Source: RGIG2945 sp045540355 (GTDB taxonomy: Bacteria; Bacillota; Clostridia; Oscillospirales; Acutalibacteraceae). Taken from it: a stretch of DNA of 45,997 bases. Positions 8,621 to 16,283 of the stretch are shown piece by piece. The stretch's first letter is position 1. Each line of letters starts with the position of its first letter. The notes beneath the pieces were generated by a model. That model saw only the letters and a program-made list of their open reading frames with translations, ran no database searches and was not told the origin of the DNA. The translations under genes and the position numbers were made by a program. The DNA is taken from NCBI GenBank assembly GCA_045540355.1, contig JAZQHB010000041.1:1-45997 (forward strand). Direction: 5' to 3'.

Positions 8621-9427
8621 TCATTTTCTACACACCCATAAATTACGAATTTGATGTTTGATATCAGATAAGTTCCAAAGTTTTTCAGATCGAGTCTTGC
8701 TATTGGGATCATTAACCTTAATTTTACCATCAACATATTCTGTCATTACTATAAAGTGCCCTGTTGTAGTAAAATCACCGGGACCCATTATACAAATAAT
8801 GGGATTACCAACCTCTAAATTCCTTATGATCCTATTTTCATCAAGAGGAATTTCTATTACATCTAACCCAAGTTCTTTTCCACCTTCCGAAATCAAACTC
8901 CATGAGCTACCATTTCCCGATACGCTATATCCATTTCTTTCGGCAAATTCAGCAACATATTTAGGAGTATATGTAGCATCATTTAAAAGATAAATACTAA
9001 CCATAGAAAGACATGTCGGACCGCAACCTGTAAGTCCCATTAAATCTCCTGCATACTGGTTATATCCCCAACGTTCATCCCACTGCATAAACAACGGAAT
9101 TTTTTCGCTGTTTTTATATTCACTTAAATTGATTTCATAATTTTTATCTTTTTTAAGCGGGAAATTTAAAACAAAATCCTTCGTTTCAGGATTTTTCTCT
9201 AACAATTCAATCAGCTTATCAGGCCACGCATTTGTTTGCAAATTGTGATTTTTCGCAAACTCTTCTATCATAGTATTAACATTAGATGAATTATAACGGG
9301 AAGGTGTTTCGGGTGGAATAATATTTTCTTTGTTGCATTTTGATACTGTAAAAATTATCATCAGCACAATTAAAATTACGATAAACAAACATCCTAATTT
9401 GCGGTTGTTCTTCCTGCGTCTTTTCAT
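8621..9427 (-). CDS. Membrane-anchored C39-like cysteine peptidase
   Basis: 268 residues from an ATG preceded by AGGAG; a GTG three codons earlier is also open. Residues 11-29 form one N-terminal transmembrane segment, so the enzyme should face outside. The C-terminal half fits the Peptidase_C39_2 (papain-like) fold: Q115 in FMQWDERWGY, the catalytic C135 in TGCGPTC, H224 in TTGHFIVM and D240 in VNDPNS. Substrate is unknown; family members cut peptides or cross-links at the cell surface. It is the third gene of a leftward unit after the VanR/VanS-like pair, 93 bases behind the kinase, with no clear terminator between, so it is a plausible target of that system. Confidence 0.85.
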   Translation of the reverse strand: MKRRRKNNRKLGCLFIVILIVLMIIFTVSKCNKENIIPPETPSRYNSSNVNTMIEEFAKNHNLQTNAWPDKLIELLEKNPETKDFVLNFPLKKDKNYEINLSEYKNSEKIPLFMQWDERWGYNQYAGDLMGLTGCGPTCLSMVSIYLLNDATYTPKYVAEFAERNGYSVSGNGSSWSLISEGGKELGLDVIEIPLDENRIIRNLEVGNPIICIMGPGDFTTTGHFIVMTEYVDGKIKVNDPNSKTRSEKLWNLSDIKHQIRNLWVCRK

Positions 9428-9520
9428 AAAAAACACTCCTATCTTGGCTTGATAGGAGTATTTTAGCGTAATGAGAAATATTCTGTTTTACTTTCTTTTT
9501 AAGGCTTTCTTAATTTTTTA

Positions 9521-10582
9521 TTACAAAGGCAAAATAACCTCAAATTCTGTTATGCCATCACTGCAAGCAGCGGTAATTGAACCATTGTGAAGCTCTATAA
9601 TCTGTTTTGCTATAGCAAGACCCAATCCCGAACCGCCTGTAGTTGTTCTTCTCGAATTATCAACACGATAAAACTTATCAAAAATGTGCTCGAGTTTTTC
9701 TTTAGGGATATCATCGCCTTTGTTTTTTATTCGTATCACTGCTTGGTTTTTTGTTTTGCCGGCAGAGCAGATTATATCCGTTCCATTATGACTATAACTA
9801 ACTGCATTACGGAATAGGTTGTCGAAAACACGAGCCAACTTATCGGCATCAGCAAATAAAACTATTTCCGGTTCAATTTCTTGCACAATATTAAGCTCTT
9901 TTTCTTCAAACATTGGAAAGAATTCATTCAAAATCTGCAATAATAGAATCGTTAGATTAACCCTTGATTTTTGTGCCTCGATGGTTTGCAGATTCAAACG
10001 AGTTATATCAAAAAATTCATTTATTAGTTGCTCTAATCGATATGCCTTAACAAGAGCAATTCCGGTGTATTTTGCTCGTTGTTCTATGGGTAAATCTCCG
10101 GTTTCTTCTAACAAACTCAAATAGCCTATTACTGAAGTTAAAGGCGTTTTTAAATCATGAGCTAAATATACTATTAAGTCGTTTTTTTGTTGTTCCGCGA
10201 GTGTTCGTGCTCTTTCGTTTTCCTTAAGTTCAAACTTGAAATTTTTTAGTTTTTGACTGAAGTCTTTAAGTTCTTCCGGGCAATCGGTTCCCAAAATTTC
10301 AGGTTCTTCTTCTGATATTGAAACGCTTGCCAATTTGAGCAATTTATTTAACCTAAAAACATAAATAACAGATATTATTACCACCCCTAACAGATATACG
10401 AAAAAAGCGGAAAATGTGCGATTGTCATTGACCATATAAAACAAATTATACGGAAGATTATTATAAAGATAATCAATTATCGCCCCATTAAAAACATTAT
10501 CCATTATGATAATAAATAGAACAAATGCAGCCGTGTATATCAAAACATGTGTTATATATCTTTTAATAGCACTATTTTTCAA
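9521..10582 (-). CDS. VanS-like sensor histidine kinase
   Basis: 353 residues. Two transmembrane helices (about 11-27 and 58-76) enclose a short external loop of about 30 residues. A linker and HisKA domain follow, with the phosphoacceptor H142 in YLAHDLKTPLTSVIGYLSLL, which is very close to the H box of VanS kinases. The HATPase_c part has the N box (FDNLFRNAVSYS) and the G box GGSGLGLAIAKQI. It probably starts at TTG, inside the end of the regulator gene (11-base overlap), with GGAGTAGG upstream, so the two are translationally coupled. No van ligase, VanX or VanH gene is present in the window, so this is not evidence of vancomycin resistance; it may sense another envelope signal. Confidence 0.9.
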   Translation of the reverse strand: MKNSAIKRYITHVLIYTAAFVLFIIIMDNVFNGAIIDYLYNNLPYNLFYMVNDNRTFSAFFVYLLGVVIISVIYVFRLNKLLKLASVSISEEEPEILGTDCPEELKDFSQKLKNFKFELKENERARTLAEQQKNDLIVYLAHDLKTPLTSVIGYLSLLEETGDLPIEQRAKYTGIALVKAYRLEQLINEFFDITRLNLQTIEAQKSRVNLTILLLQILNEFFPMFEEKELNIVQEIEPEIVLFADADKLARVFDNLFRNAVSYSHNGTDIICSAGKTKNQAVIRIKNKGDDIPKEKLEHIFDKFYRVDNSRRTTTGGSGLGLAIAKQIIELHNGSITAACSDGITEFEVILPL

Positions 10583-11261
10583 CTTTATAACCTACTCCCC
10601 ATACTGTTTTTATGATTTTAGGATTACGAGACGGTTCTTTAAGTTTCTCTCTGATTCTTCGAATATGAACCATCACGGTATTATTACTGTCAAGATAATC
10701 TTCTTTCCAAACCGCCTCGAATATACTCTCGCTAGAAACAACATTTCCAGCATTTTCACAAAGCAACCAAAGTATATCAAATTCGGTAGGTGTCAGATTT
10801 ATGTTTTCATCGAAAAGAAAGACCGTGTGTTCCTGCTTGTTAATAATCAAACCGTTGCTTTTAAATACTTCTGCTTGAGGTGTTGTAATAGCATCATATT
10901 TTTTATAACGACGCAACTGTGCTTTAATACGAGCCAATAATTCGAGCGGATTAAACGGCTTTGTTACATAATCATCTGCACCGATGCTAAGTCCCGTTAT
11001 TTTATCAACATCTTCCACGCGGGCAGTCAGCATAATAATTGGATATGTATAATGCTCTCGGATTTTTCTGCAAAGTTCAAACCCGTCGATACCCGGCATC
11101 ATAACATCAAGAATAGCTAAATCAATATTTTTGTTATTTTTTATTTCTTTAAGAGCTTCGACTGAATCATAGAATTTAAAAGTTTTATATCCCTCATTCT
11201 TTAAAACAACATCAACCAAATCGGCGATTTCTTTTTCATCATCAACAATGATAATACTCAT
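10572..11261 (-). CDS. VanR/OmpR-like response regulator
   Basis: 229 residues. The receiver domain has acidic pocket residues DDE at 7-9, phosphoacceptor D52 in AILDVMMPGIDG and K101 in DDYVTKPFNP. The C-terminal winged-helix Trans_reg_C domain ends in IIKTVWGVGYKVEK. Full length for the OmpR family. It is the first gene of the leftward unit with the kinase and C39 peptidase. Its ATG has AAGGTGAAG just upstream and a TATAAT box about 30 bases before the start. A palindrome at 11342-11371 (CGTCGCATT/AATGCGACG) lies upstream and could be a regulator site. Confidence 0.9.
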   Translation of the reverse strand: MSIIIVDDEKEIADLVDVVLKNEGYKTFKFYDSVEALKEIKNNKNIDLAILDVMMPGIDGFELCRKIREHYTYPIIMLTARVEDVDKITGLSIGADDYVTKPFNPLELLARIKAQLRRYKKYDAITTPQAEVFKSNGLIINKQEHTVFLFDENINLTPTEFDILWLLCENAGNVVSSESIFEAVWKEDYLDSNNTVMVHIRRIREKLKEPSRNPKIIKTVWGVGYKVEK

Positions 11262-11290
11262 ATCTTCACCTTAAAACAAATATTTTTTCT

Positions 11291-11319
11291 ATTATACCAT
11301 ACACAGAAAATAATTGTAT
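11291..11319 (-). promoter_or_regulatory. Likely promoter of the VanRS-C39 unit
   Basis: GGTATAATAG gives a perfect -10 box (11291-11296); the matching -35 (ATACAA) is weak, as expected for an activator-dependent promoter. Confidence 0.45.
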
Positions 11320-11415
11320 TAAGATTTTCTTACAAAATAAGCGTCGCATTACTAAAAAAAGGAATGCGACGATACATAAAAACAAGAAAAATATATGTAA
11401 AACTCTATTTTAAAC

Positions 11416-11498
11416 AAAAAAATGAGTATTCACAGGTCAAATCCCTTATGAATACTCAATATGGTGCGGATGTTCATAACACAAGTAGTTCTCCAGCA
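11416..11498 (-). ncRNA. Candidate small RNA, copy 3 (leftward)
   Basis: GAGGAAAT (11529-11536), an 18-nt variable spacer and TAGAAT (11505-11510) precede a body nearly identical to copies 1 and 2. Here the body ends in a different hairpin, R1 (TGAGTATTCA/TGAATACTCA), followed by seven T on the minus strand. An unchanged body with a swapped terminator suggests the body and terminator form one transcript. An alternative reading is a rightward leader of the DUF6809-like gene. Confidence 0.4.
11423..11458. repeat. Dispersed hairpin repeat R1, intact copy
   Basis: A perfect 10-bp stem TGAGTATTCA / TGAATACTCA around CAGGTCAAATCCCTTA. Related copies at 2038-2073 (degenerate) and 24421-24452 (shorter loop). 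It is flanked on the right by TATGGTGCGG, matching the TATGGTCCGAG boundary at tRNA-Pro. Confidence 0.75.
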
Positions 11499-11555
11499 AT
11501 ACATATTCTATAATTCGTACTCTGATATATTTCCTCAGATACGGAGGAATACATA

Positions 11556-11681
11556 ATGTCAAATATCATTGAAGATTTTTACTATGGCAACATTGAGCCA
11601 CAAGAAGTCAATTCAGAATTAACACCTAAGCTCAAGAAGAAACTGAGTAACCTTGCGGAAAAAGAAGAACATCACTATTAA
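11556..11681 (+). CDS. DUF6809-like small protein
   Basis: 41 residues beginning MSNIIEDFYYGNIEPQE and ending in a lysine/glutamate-rich tail. The N-terminal (I)IE.FYYGNI.P.E pattern matches my recollection of DUF6809, a family of unknown function in Firmicutes; members are usually longer, so this may be a short or truncated form. It has a good ribosome binding site (CGGAGG) eight bases before the ATG. The stop of a 31-codon leader frame (start 11461) overlaps the ATG as TAATG, but that frame lacks its own ribosome binding site. A frameshifted sibling lies at 8494. Confidence 0.65.
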   Translation: MSNIIEDFYYGNIEPQEVNSELTPKLKKKLSNLAEKEEHHY

Positions 11682-11749
11682 TCACTGTAATTTTTGCTAC
11701 TATCGAAATTTTAGATAGTTATGTACGAAAACATTTATGTTGCTGATGC

Positions 11750-11778
11750 TTGACATCCGTATGTTGTTGGAGTAAAAT
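11750..11778 (+). promoter_or_regulatory. Promoter of the ilv operon
   Basis: TTGACA and TAAAAT with 17-nt spacing, placing the start of transcription about 15-20 bases before the T-box leader. Confidence 0.75.
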
Positions 11779-11800
11779 ATAACAAAATTTAATATCATTT

Positions 11801-12270
11801 AAAGGCTATGACGAAGAATGGTCATGGAGAAAAACAGCACAGAGAACTGATGGTTGGTGTAAATCAGTGTGTTATATATCCTTGTCCTCTCCCTTCTGAG
11901 CCGGGAACCTGAAGCGTTAAGTGTGTAGGGAACCCCGTGTATGCTACGTCAGTGCATAGAGGTTGTTTGACTTCGATCAAAACAAAGGCGTCGATGAAGA
12001 CGGAACCTGCAACGAATTTCTCAGAGAGCCGGGGATGGTGCGATCCCGGTAAAGGACTGTAGATTTCCCATCCCTTCTGAGCCGGAAGCCCCAAAGGACA
12101 ATCACCTAGTAGGCGTTTCCCGTGTATGCTGCGTCAGTGCATAGAAGTTGTTAGACTTCGAAGAGGTGGCGGATTATTTATATCCGCAATTTGAGTGGTA
12201 CCGCGAGTGCTAAATTTAGATTTACACCCGTCTCAAAGCAATTAAAAGCTTTGAGGCGGGTTTTTGTTTT
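11801..12270 (+). promoter_or_regulatory. Tandem T-box leader of the ilv operon
   Basis: The antiterminator has the T-box sequence TTGAGTGGTACCGCGAG at 12191-12207, and a terminator with a 13-bp stem (CCCGTCTCAAAGC arm) and T run ends at 12270. Upstream are two decoding domains about 181 nt apart: a full Stem I (GACGA paired with TTGTC, AGAGA and GGTGTAA elements), then a second, divergent copy from ~11984. Both copies are followed by near-identical CTTCTGAGCCGG and GTGTATGCTNCGTCAGTGCA blocks. Only one antiterminator/terminator is present. The first specifier loop reads ATATATCC, compatible with an Ile AUC codon; the second reads AGATTTCC and is unassigned. Uncharged tRNA binding should switch on ilvA and the genes behind it. 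Confidence 0.9.
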
Positions 12271-12485
12271 GCCTTAAAGCTAAGGGATGTCAAAACAAAT
12301 CCAAACCAGCCTCAAAGAGGTGGCTTTCGGTACTTTTCACCCGATGCCGATTTGAAAGGCAGAAAGCATTCTGCATCGTCATCAGGCAAAAAAACACGAA
12401 ATCTCCGCTCTTTGAGGTTGAAAACAGGTTTGAATTTATCTTGCCACCCCAACCAAACGCATAAACTTAAAATGAGAAAGGCGGA

Positions 12486-13682
12486 ATGAAAATGTTATCT
12501 CTCGACAAAGTATTTGATGCACAGACGGTGCTCAAAAACATTATTCGTGAAACGAATGTGGTCAGAGCATACGGTGTTGCTCCCGACTGTGAACTATATC
12601 TTAAACCTGAAAACCTACAAATTACAGGTTCCTTTAAGGTCAGAGGCTCTGCATATAAAATCGCAATGCTCTCCGAAGAAGAAAAGAAAAAAGGTGTTAT
12701 CGCTTGCTCGGCAGGAAATCACGCACAAGGTGTTGCACTTGCTGCAACTAAAAACGGAATCAAATCTCTGATTTGTTTGCCTGATACGGCTCCTATCTCC
12801 AAGGTCGAAGCTACCAAAGGCTTCGGTGCAGAGGTTTGCTTGGTGGAAGGTTGTTATGATGATGCTTACAAGAGGGCGTTGGAACTTCGTGACAGCGAAG
12901 GTTACACCTTCGTTCATCCCTTTGATGATGAAAATGTAATTGCAGGTCAAGGCACTATCGCTCTTGAAATTCTGAATGACCTTGATAATATCGATGCGAT
13001 TGTCGTTCCTATTGGTGGTGGCGGACTGATTTCGGGCATCGCCTACACCGCAAAGCAGATCAGACCTTCGGTTAAGGTGTACGGTGTTCAGGTAGCTGGT
13101 GCACCGAGTATGTATAACTCGGTGAAGGATGGAGAGATTGAATGTCTTTCCTCGGTTTCTACCATTGCAGATGGTATTGCGGTAAAGCAACCCGGTGAAA
13201 ACACTTTCCGGTATGTAAGTGAGTATGTAGATGAAATTGCTCTTGTGACCGATGATGAAGTCGCAAGTGCTATCCTTGCCCTGATTGAAAAGCAAAAAAT
13301 GATTGCCGAAGGTGCAGGTGCTACCGCAGTCGCTGCCGTAATGTCAGGTAAATTTGACCTGAAAGGAAAGCGAGTGGTTGCTGTTGTTTCAGGTGGTAAT
13401 ATCGATGTTACGAGCCTATCCCGTGTCATTGATCGCGGACTTCTTAATTCCGGTCGTTCCTCAAGTCTGCTGATTGAACTTATCGACAAGCCCGGACAGC
13501 TCAAAGAGATTTCCCGTATCATAGCTGACTGCGGCGGTAATGTAACCGGCGTTCACTACGAAAAGGGCAATACCGAGAGCGTTAACGGATGTTTCCTCCG
13601 TATTGAAATGGAAACGAGAGATTTTGAGCATGTTAACCTTATCACGAAAACATTAAGTGATGAAGGATTCAAATTAGTATAA
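12486..13682 (+). CDS. ilvA: Threonine ammonia-lyase (threonine deaminase)
   Basis: 398 residues. Converts threonine to 2-oxobutyrate, the entry to isoleucine synthesis. PLP-binding lysine K51 lies in TGSFKVRGSAYK, the phosphate-binding glycine loop GGGGL at 177-181, and a single ACT domain at about 325-398 (LLIELIDKPGQLKEISRI). This is the short, single-ACT form (~400 residues) rather than the ~510-residue E. coli IlvA, so feedback control may differ. Start chosen at ATG with AAAGGCGG directly ahead; a second ATG two codons later is possible. It is the first gene after the tandem T-box; the 215 bases between terminator and start hold no gene. The position beside ilvBNCD favours a biosynthetic role. 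Confidence 0.93.
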   Translation: MKMLSLDKVFDAQTVLKNIIRETNVVRAYGVAPDCELYLKPENLQITGSFKVRGSAYKIAMLSEEEKKKGVIACSAGNHAQGVALAATKNGIKSLICLPDTAPISKVEATKGFGAEVCLVEGCYDDAYKRALELRDSEGYTFVHPFDDENVIAGQGTIALEILNDLDNIDAIVVPIGGGGLISGIAYTAKQIRPSVKVYGVQVAGAPSMYNSVKDGEIECLSSVSTIADGIAVKQPGENTFRYVSEYVDEIALVTDDEVASAILALIEKQKMIAEGAGATAVAAVMSGKFDLKGKRVVAVVSGGNIDVTSLSRVIDRGLLNSGRSSSLLIELIDKPGQLKEISRIIADCGGNVTGVHYEKGNTESVNGCFLRIEMETRDFEHVNLITKTLSDEGFKLV

Positions 13683-13702
13683 TTTTGAAAGGAGTTAAAG
13701 TT

Positions 13703-14080
13703 ATGAGCATCAAAGTTCAGACAAATAAGGCTCCGGGGGCAATCGGACCTTACTCGCAAGCAGTGGTCGTGGGTAATCTCATTTTTACCTCCGGGCAAAT
13801 TCCGCTAAATCCCGAAACAGGAGTTTTGGAAGGCGAAAACATTACCGAGCAAACTCACAGAGTTTGCAGAAATTTGGAAGCAGTGCTATCTGCTGCAGGT
13901 GGCTCGCTAAAGAGTGCCGTAAAAACAGTTTGTTTCCTTGCAAATATGGCGGATTTCACCTCATTCAACGAAGTGTATGCACAGTATTTTACCGAGAAAC
14001 CCGCAAGAAGCTGTGTGGCGGTAAAAGATCTTCCCAAAGGTGCTTTGGTTGAGGTGGAAGTAGTAGCAGAAAAGGAGTGA
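13703..14080 (+). CDS. ridA: RidA family enamine/imine deaminase
   Basis: 125 residues, full length for the family. RidA hydrolyses the reactive 2-aminoacrylate/2-iminobutyrate products released by PLP enzymes such as IlvA, which fits its place right behind ilvA. The signature region SCVAVKDLPKGALVEVEVVA and the substrate-binding R102 in PARSCVAV are present, as is GPYSQA near the N-terminus. The ATG has AAAGGAG ten bases upstream; an upstream in-frame start lacks such a site. The stop codon overlaps the ribosome-binding region of ilvB, suggesting tight coupling. Confidence 0.93.
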   Translation: MSIKVQTNKAPGAIGPYSQAVVVGNLIFTSGQIPLNPETGVLEGENITEQTHRVCRNLEAVLSAAGGSLKSAVKTVCFLANMADFTSFNEVYAQYFTEKPARSCVAVKDLPKGALVEVEVVAEKE

Positions 14081-14085
14081 AAGAT

Positions 14086-15759
14086 GTGCTTCTTTCAGGT
14101 TCAGATATATTGGTAAAAACCTTGATCGAACAAGGGGCAGACACCGTATTCGGTTATCCGGGCGGTCAGATACTCAATGTATACGACAGCCTCTATAAAT
14201 ACCAAAATGAAATAAACCATGTTTTGACAGCTCACGAACAAGGTGCAGCACACGCCGCTGACGGCTATGCCCGAACTACAGGAAAGGTAGGTGTTGTTAT
14301 TTCTACCTCAGGTCCGGGTGCTACCAATCTTGTCACAGGCATTGCCACAGCCTATCTTGATTCGATTCCTATGGTAGCAGTTTGCGGTAATGTGCCGACA
14401 ACGCAGATTGGTACGGACAGTTTTCAGGAGATTGATATCACGGGTGTGACCTTGCCGATTACCAAACACAATTATTTTGTGAGTGATGTTACCGATTTGG
14501 CAGATACCATTCGTGAGGCATTTAAACTTGCCAAATCGGGCAGACCGGGACCGGTGCTTATCGATGTTCCCAAAGATGTTCAAATCGAAAAATGCGAATA
14601 TGAACCCAAGCTTCCTGTAGAAAAGAACGATCCTTTTGCCGCAAAAGATGTTCGCATTGAAGAAGCGGCGGATATTATCAATTCGGCAAAACGCCCATTT
14701 ATCTACTTTGGCGGTGGTGTAATCACATCAAATGCACAAGAAGAAGTGCTTGAACTTGCCGAAAAAATTGATGCACCGATTGGTTGTTCACTGATGGGAC
14801 TCTCTGCTATTGCTACCGATCATCCGAGATTTTTAGGTATGCAAGGTATGCACGGACACTTTGCATCCTCTATGTCAATGCATAATGCAGATGTTATTCT
14901 CTCGCTTGGTGTGCGTTTTAATGACCGTGTTACAGGCAATCGCACCAAATTTGCGGTGGGTGCTAAGATCGTTCATGTAGATGTGGATGGTTCCGAACTC
15001 AATAAAACGGTCAATTCAGTATGCGGACTCAGGGGTGATATAAAACTCACCTTGCAAAAACTTCTTCCGCTTCTTGCTGAAAGCAAAAAAGACAAGTGGA
15101 TGTCAAAGGTTAACGCCTTCCGCAAGGAAGAAGAAAACTGTCTTGACAACCGTGAGGGACTCACACCACGCAGAGTTATCCTAACACTCAATAGACACCT
15201 TGGCGAAAATACCGCTGTTTGTACCGATGTAGGTCAGCACCAAATGTGGTCGGCACAAAGCCTTAATTTCAAAAAGGCAAGACGATTTGCCTCCAGCGGT
15301 GGTCTTGGAACGATGGGTTACGGCTTCGGTGCGGCTATCGGTGCGGCATACGGTACGGGGGAACGCAGTGTTTTGATTACGGGTGACGGAAGCTTCGGTA
15401 TGAACCTTAATGAGCTTGCAACCGCTGTGAGATACAACATTCCCGTTGTGGTTATCATTATGAACAACGGTGTGCTCGGCATGGTTCGTCAGTGGCAAAC
15501 GCTTTTCTACGATAAGCATTATTCCAATTCTGTTTTAGAGCGTAAAACCGATTTTGCCGCTTTTGCCAAATCCTTTGGTGCGGACGGTGAAGCGGTAACC
15601 ACACCCGAAGAATTAGACTCTGCACTCGGGCGTGCTTTTAAAACAGAAGGCCCATATATTATCGATTGCAAAATTGATAAAGATGAATTTGTTCTTCCTA
15701 TGCTACCACCAAACGGCAGTATGGATGACATTATCACAAAACTGGAGGTGGAATTATGA
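14086..15759 (+). CDS. ilvB: Acetolactate (acetohydroxyacid) synthase large subunit, copy 1
   Basis: 557 residues from a GTG start placed eight bases after AAGGAG; this matches exactly the N-terminus (MLLSGSDI) and length of copy 2. Makes acetolactate or acetohydroxybutyrate from pyruvate and 2-oxobutyrate with ThDP and FAD. The catalytic E51 lies in TAHEQGAAHAADGYAR, and the ThDP motif GDGSFGMNLNELAT...IMNN starts near residue 434. The next gene encodes the regulatory subunit and overlaps by 4 bases. Arginine is mostly CGN-coded here, whereas copy 2 uses mostly AGA, so the two copies have different histories. Confidence 0.95.
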   Translation: MLLSGSDILVKTLIEQGADTVFGYPGGQILNVYDSLYKYQNEINHVLTAHEQGAAHAADGYARTTGKVGVVISTSGPGATNLVTGIATAYLDSIPMVAVCGNVPTTQIGTDSFQEIDITGVTLPITKHNYFVSDVTDLADTIREAFKLAKSGRPGPVLIDVPKDVQIEKCEYEPKLPVEKNDPFAAKDVRIEEAADIINSAKRPFIYFGGGVITSNAQEEVLELAEKIDAPIGCSLMGLSAIATDHPRFLGMQGMHGHFASSMSMHNADVILSLGVRFNDRVTGNRTKFAVGAKIVHVDVDGSELNKTVNSVCGLRGDIKLTLQKLLPLLAESKKDKWMSKVNAFRKEEENCLDNREGLTPRRVILTLNRHLGENTAVCTDVGQHQMWSAQSLNFKKARRFASSGGLGTMGYGFGAAIGAAYGTGERSVLITGDGSFGMNLNELATAVRYNIPVVVIIMNNGVLGMVRQWQTLFYDKHYSNSVLERKTDFAAFAKSFGADGEAVTTPEELDSALGRAFKTEGPYIIDCKIDKDEFVLPMLPPNGSMDDIITKLEVEL

Positions 15760-16262
15760 ACCGATATACATTAGCAGTACTTGTGTGTAATCAATTCGGA
15801 GTGCTGAACAGATTGACAAGTATGTTCAGAAGAAGACAGTTTAATATCAGTTCTATCACAGCCAGCGAAACCGAATCGGAAGAATATTCCCGTATCACAT
15901 TCACATTTGACGGCGAGGAAAACGGAAAGCAACAGCTTATCAATCAGCTTTATAAATTACCCGATGTATGTTCCGTAAAGGAACTGACCTCGAATAATTC
16001 CTTAAACTGTGAATTGATGCTGATAAAGCTCAAAAACGATCCGTCATCCCGTGAAGAAATTCACGCAGCAGCCGAAGCGTTCAAGGCGGAAACAATTGAT
16101 TATTCAAAGGATTCCATAGTGATTCGGATTATTGGAAACAGTACAAAAATGGATGACTTTATTTCACTTATGAAAGACCATACCATTCTTGAAATCTGCC
16201 GTACGGGTACGGCTTCTATTGAAAAAGGCAGTTCTACACTGCGTCAAAACTTATATTTATAA
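15756..16262 (+). CDS. ilvN: Acetolactate synthase small (regulatory) subunit, copy 1
   Basis: 168 residues, the usual IlvN/IlvH length. N-terminal ACT domain (LAVLVCNQFGVLNRLTSMFR, then RRQFNI) followed by the C-terminal ALS_ss domain (LMLIKLKNDPSSREEI, EICRTG). Binds the large subunit, raises its activity and normally confers valine feedback inhibition. ATGA overlap with ilvB implies translational coupling and equal subunit supply. Confidence 0.94.
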   Translation: MNRYTLAVLVCNQFGVLNRLTSMFRRRQFNISSITASETESEEYSRITFTFDGEENGKQQLINQLYKLPDVCSVKELTSNNSLNCELMLIKLKNDPSSREEIHAAAEAFKAETIDYSKDSIVIRIIGNSTKMDDFISLMKDHTILEICRTGTASIEKGSSTLRQNLYL

Positions 16263-16283
16263 ATTCAGAAAGAGGTAATTATT

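Noticed and set aside
8598..8654. 19-codon ORF after a strong GGGGGG ribosome binding site-like box
   Set aside because: Very short and overlapping the end of the C39 peptidase gene; the box resembles the one before the giant gene, so it may be a relic, but nothing supports a product.
10506..10940. 144-codon plus-strand ORF over vanS/vanR
   Set aside because: Antisense shadow of two intact coding sequences.
8621..11261. Vancomycin resistance cluster
   Set aside because: Only regulator-like genes are present; no VanH, ligase, VanX, VanY or VanT homologue is seen.
11505..11536. SigH-type promoter (AGGA..T and GAAT) for the candidate small RNA
   Set aside because: The boxes fit SigH consensus loosely but the spacing is several bases too long; left as an unassigned promoter.
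11864..12094. 76-codon ORF on the minus strand
   Set aside because: Lies wholly inside the T-box leader RNA; antisense by chance.
12264..12464. 66-codon ORF between the T-box terminator and ilvA
   Set aside because: Starts inside the terminator T run, has no ribosome binding site, arginine/lysine-rich composition without family resemblance.
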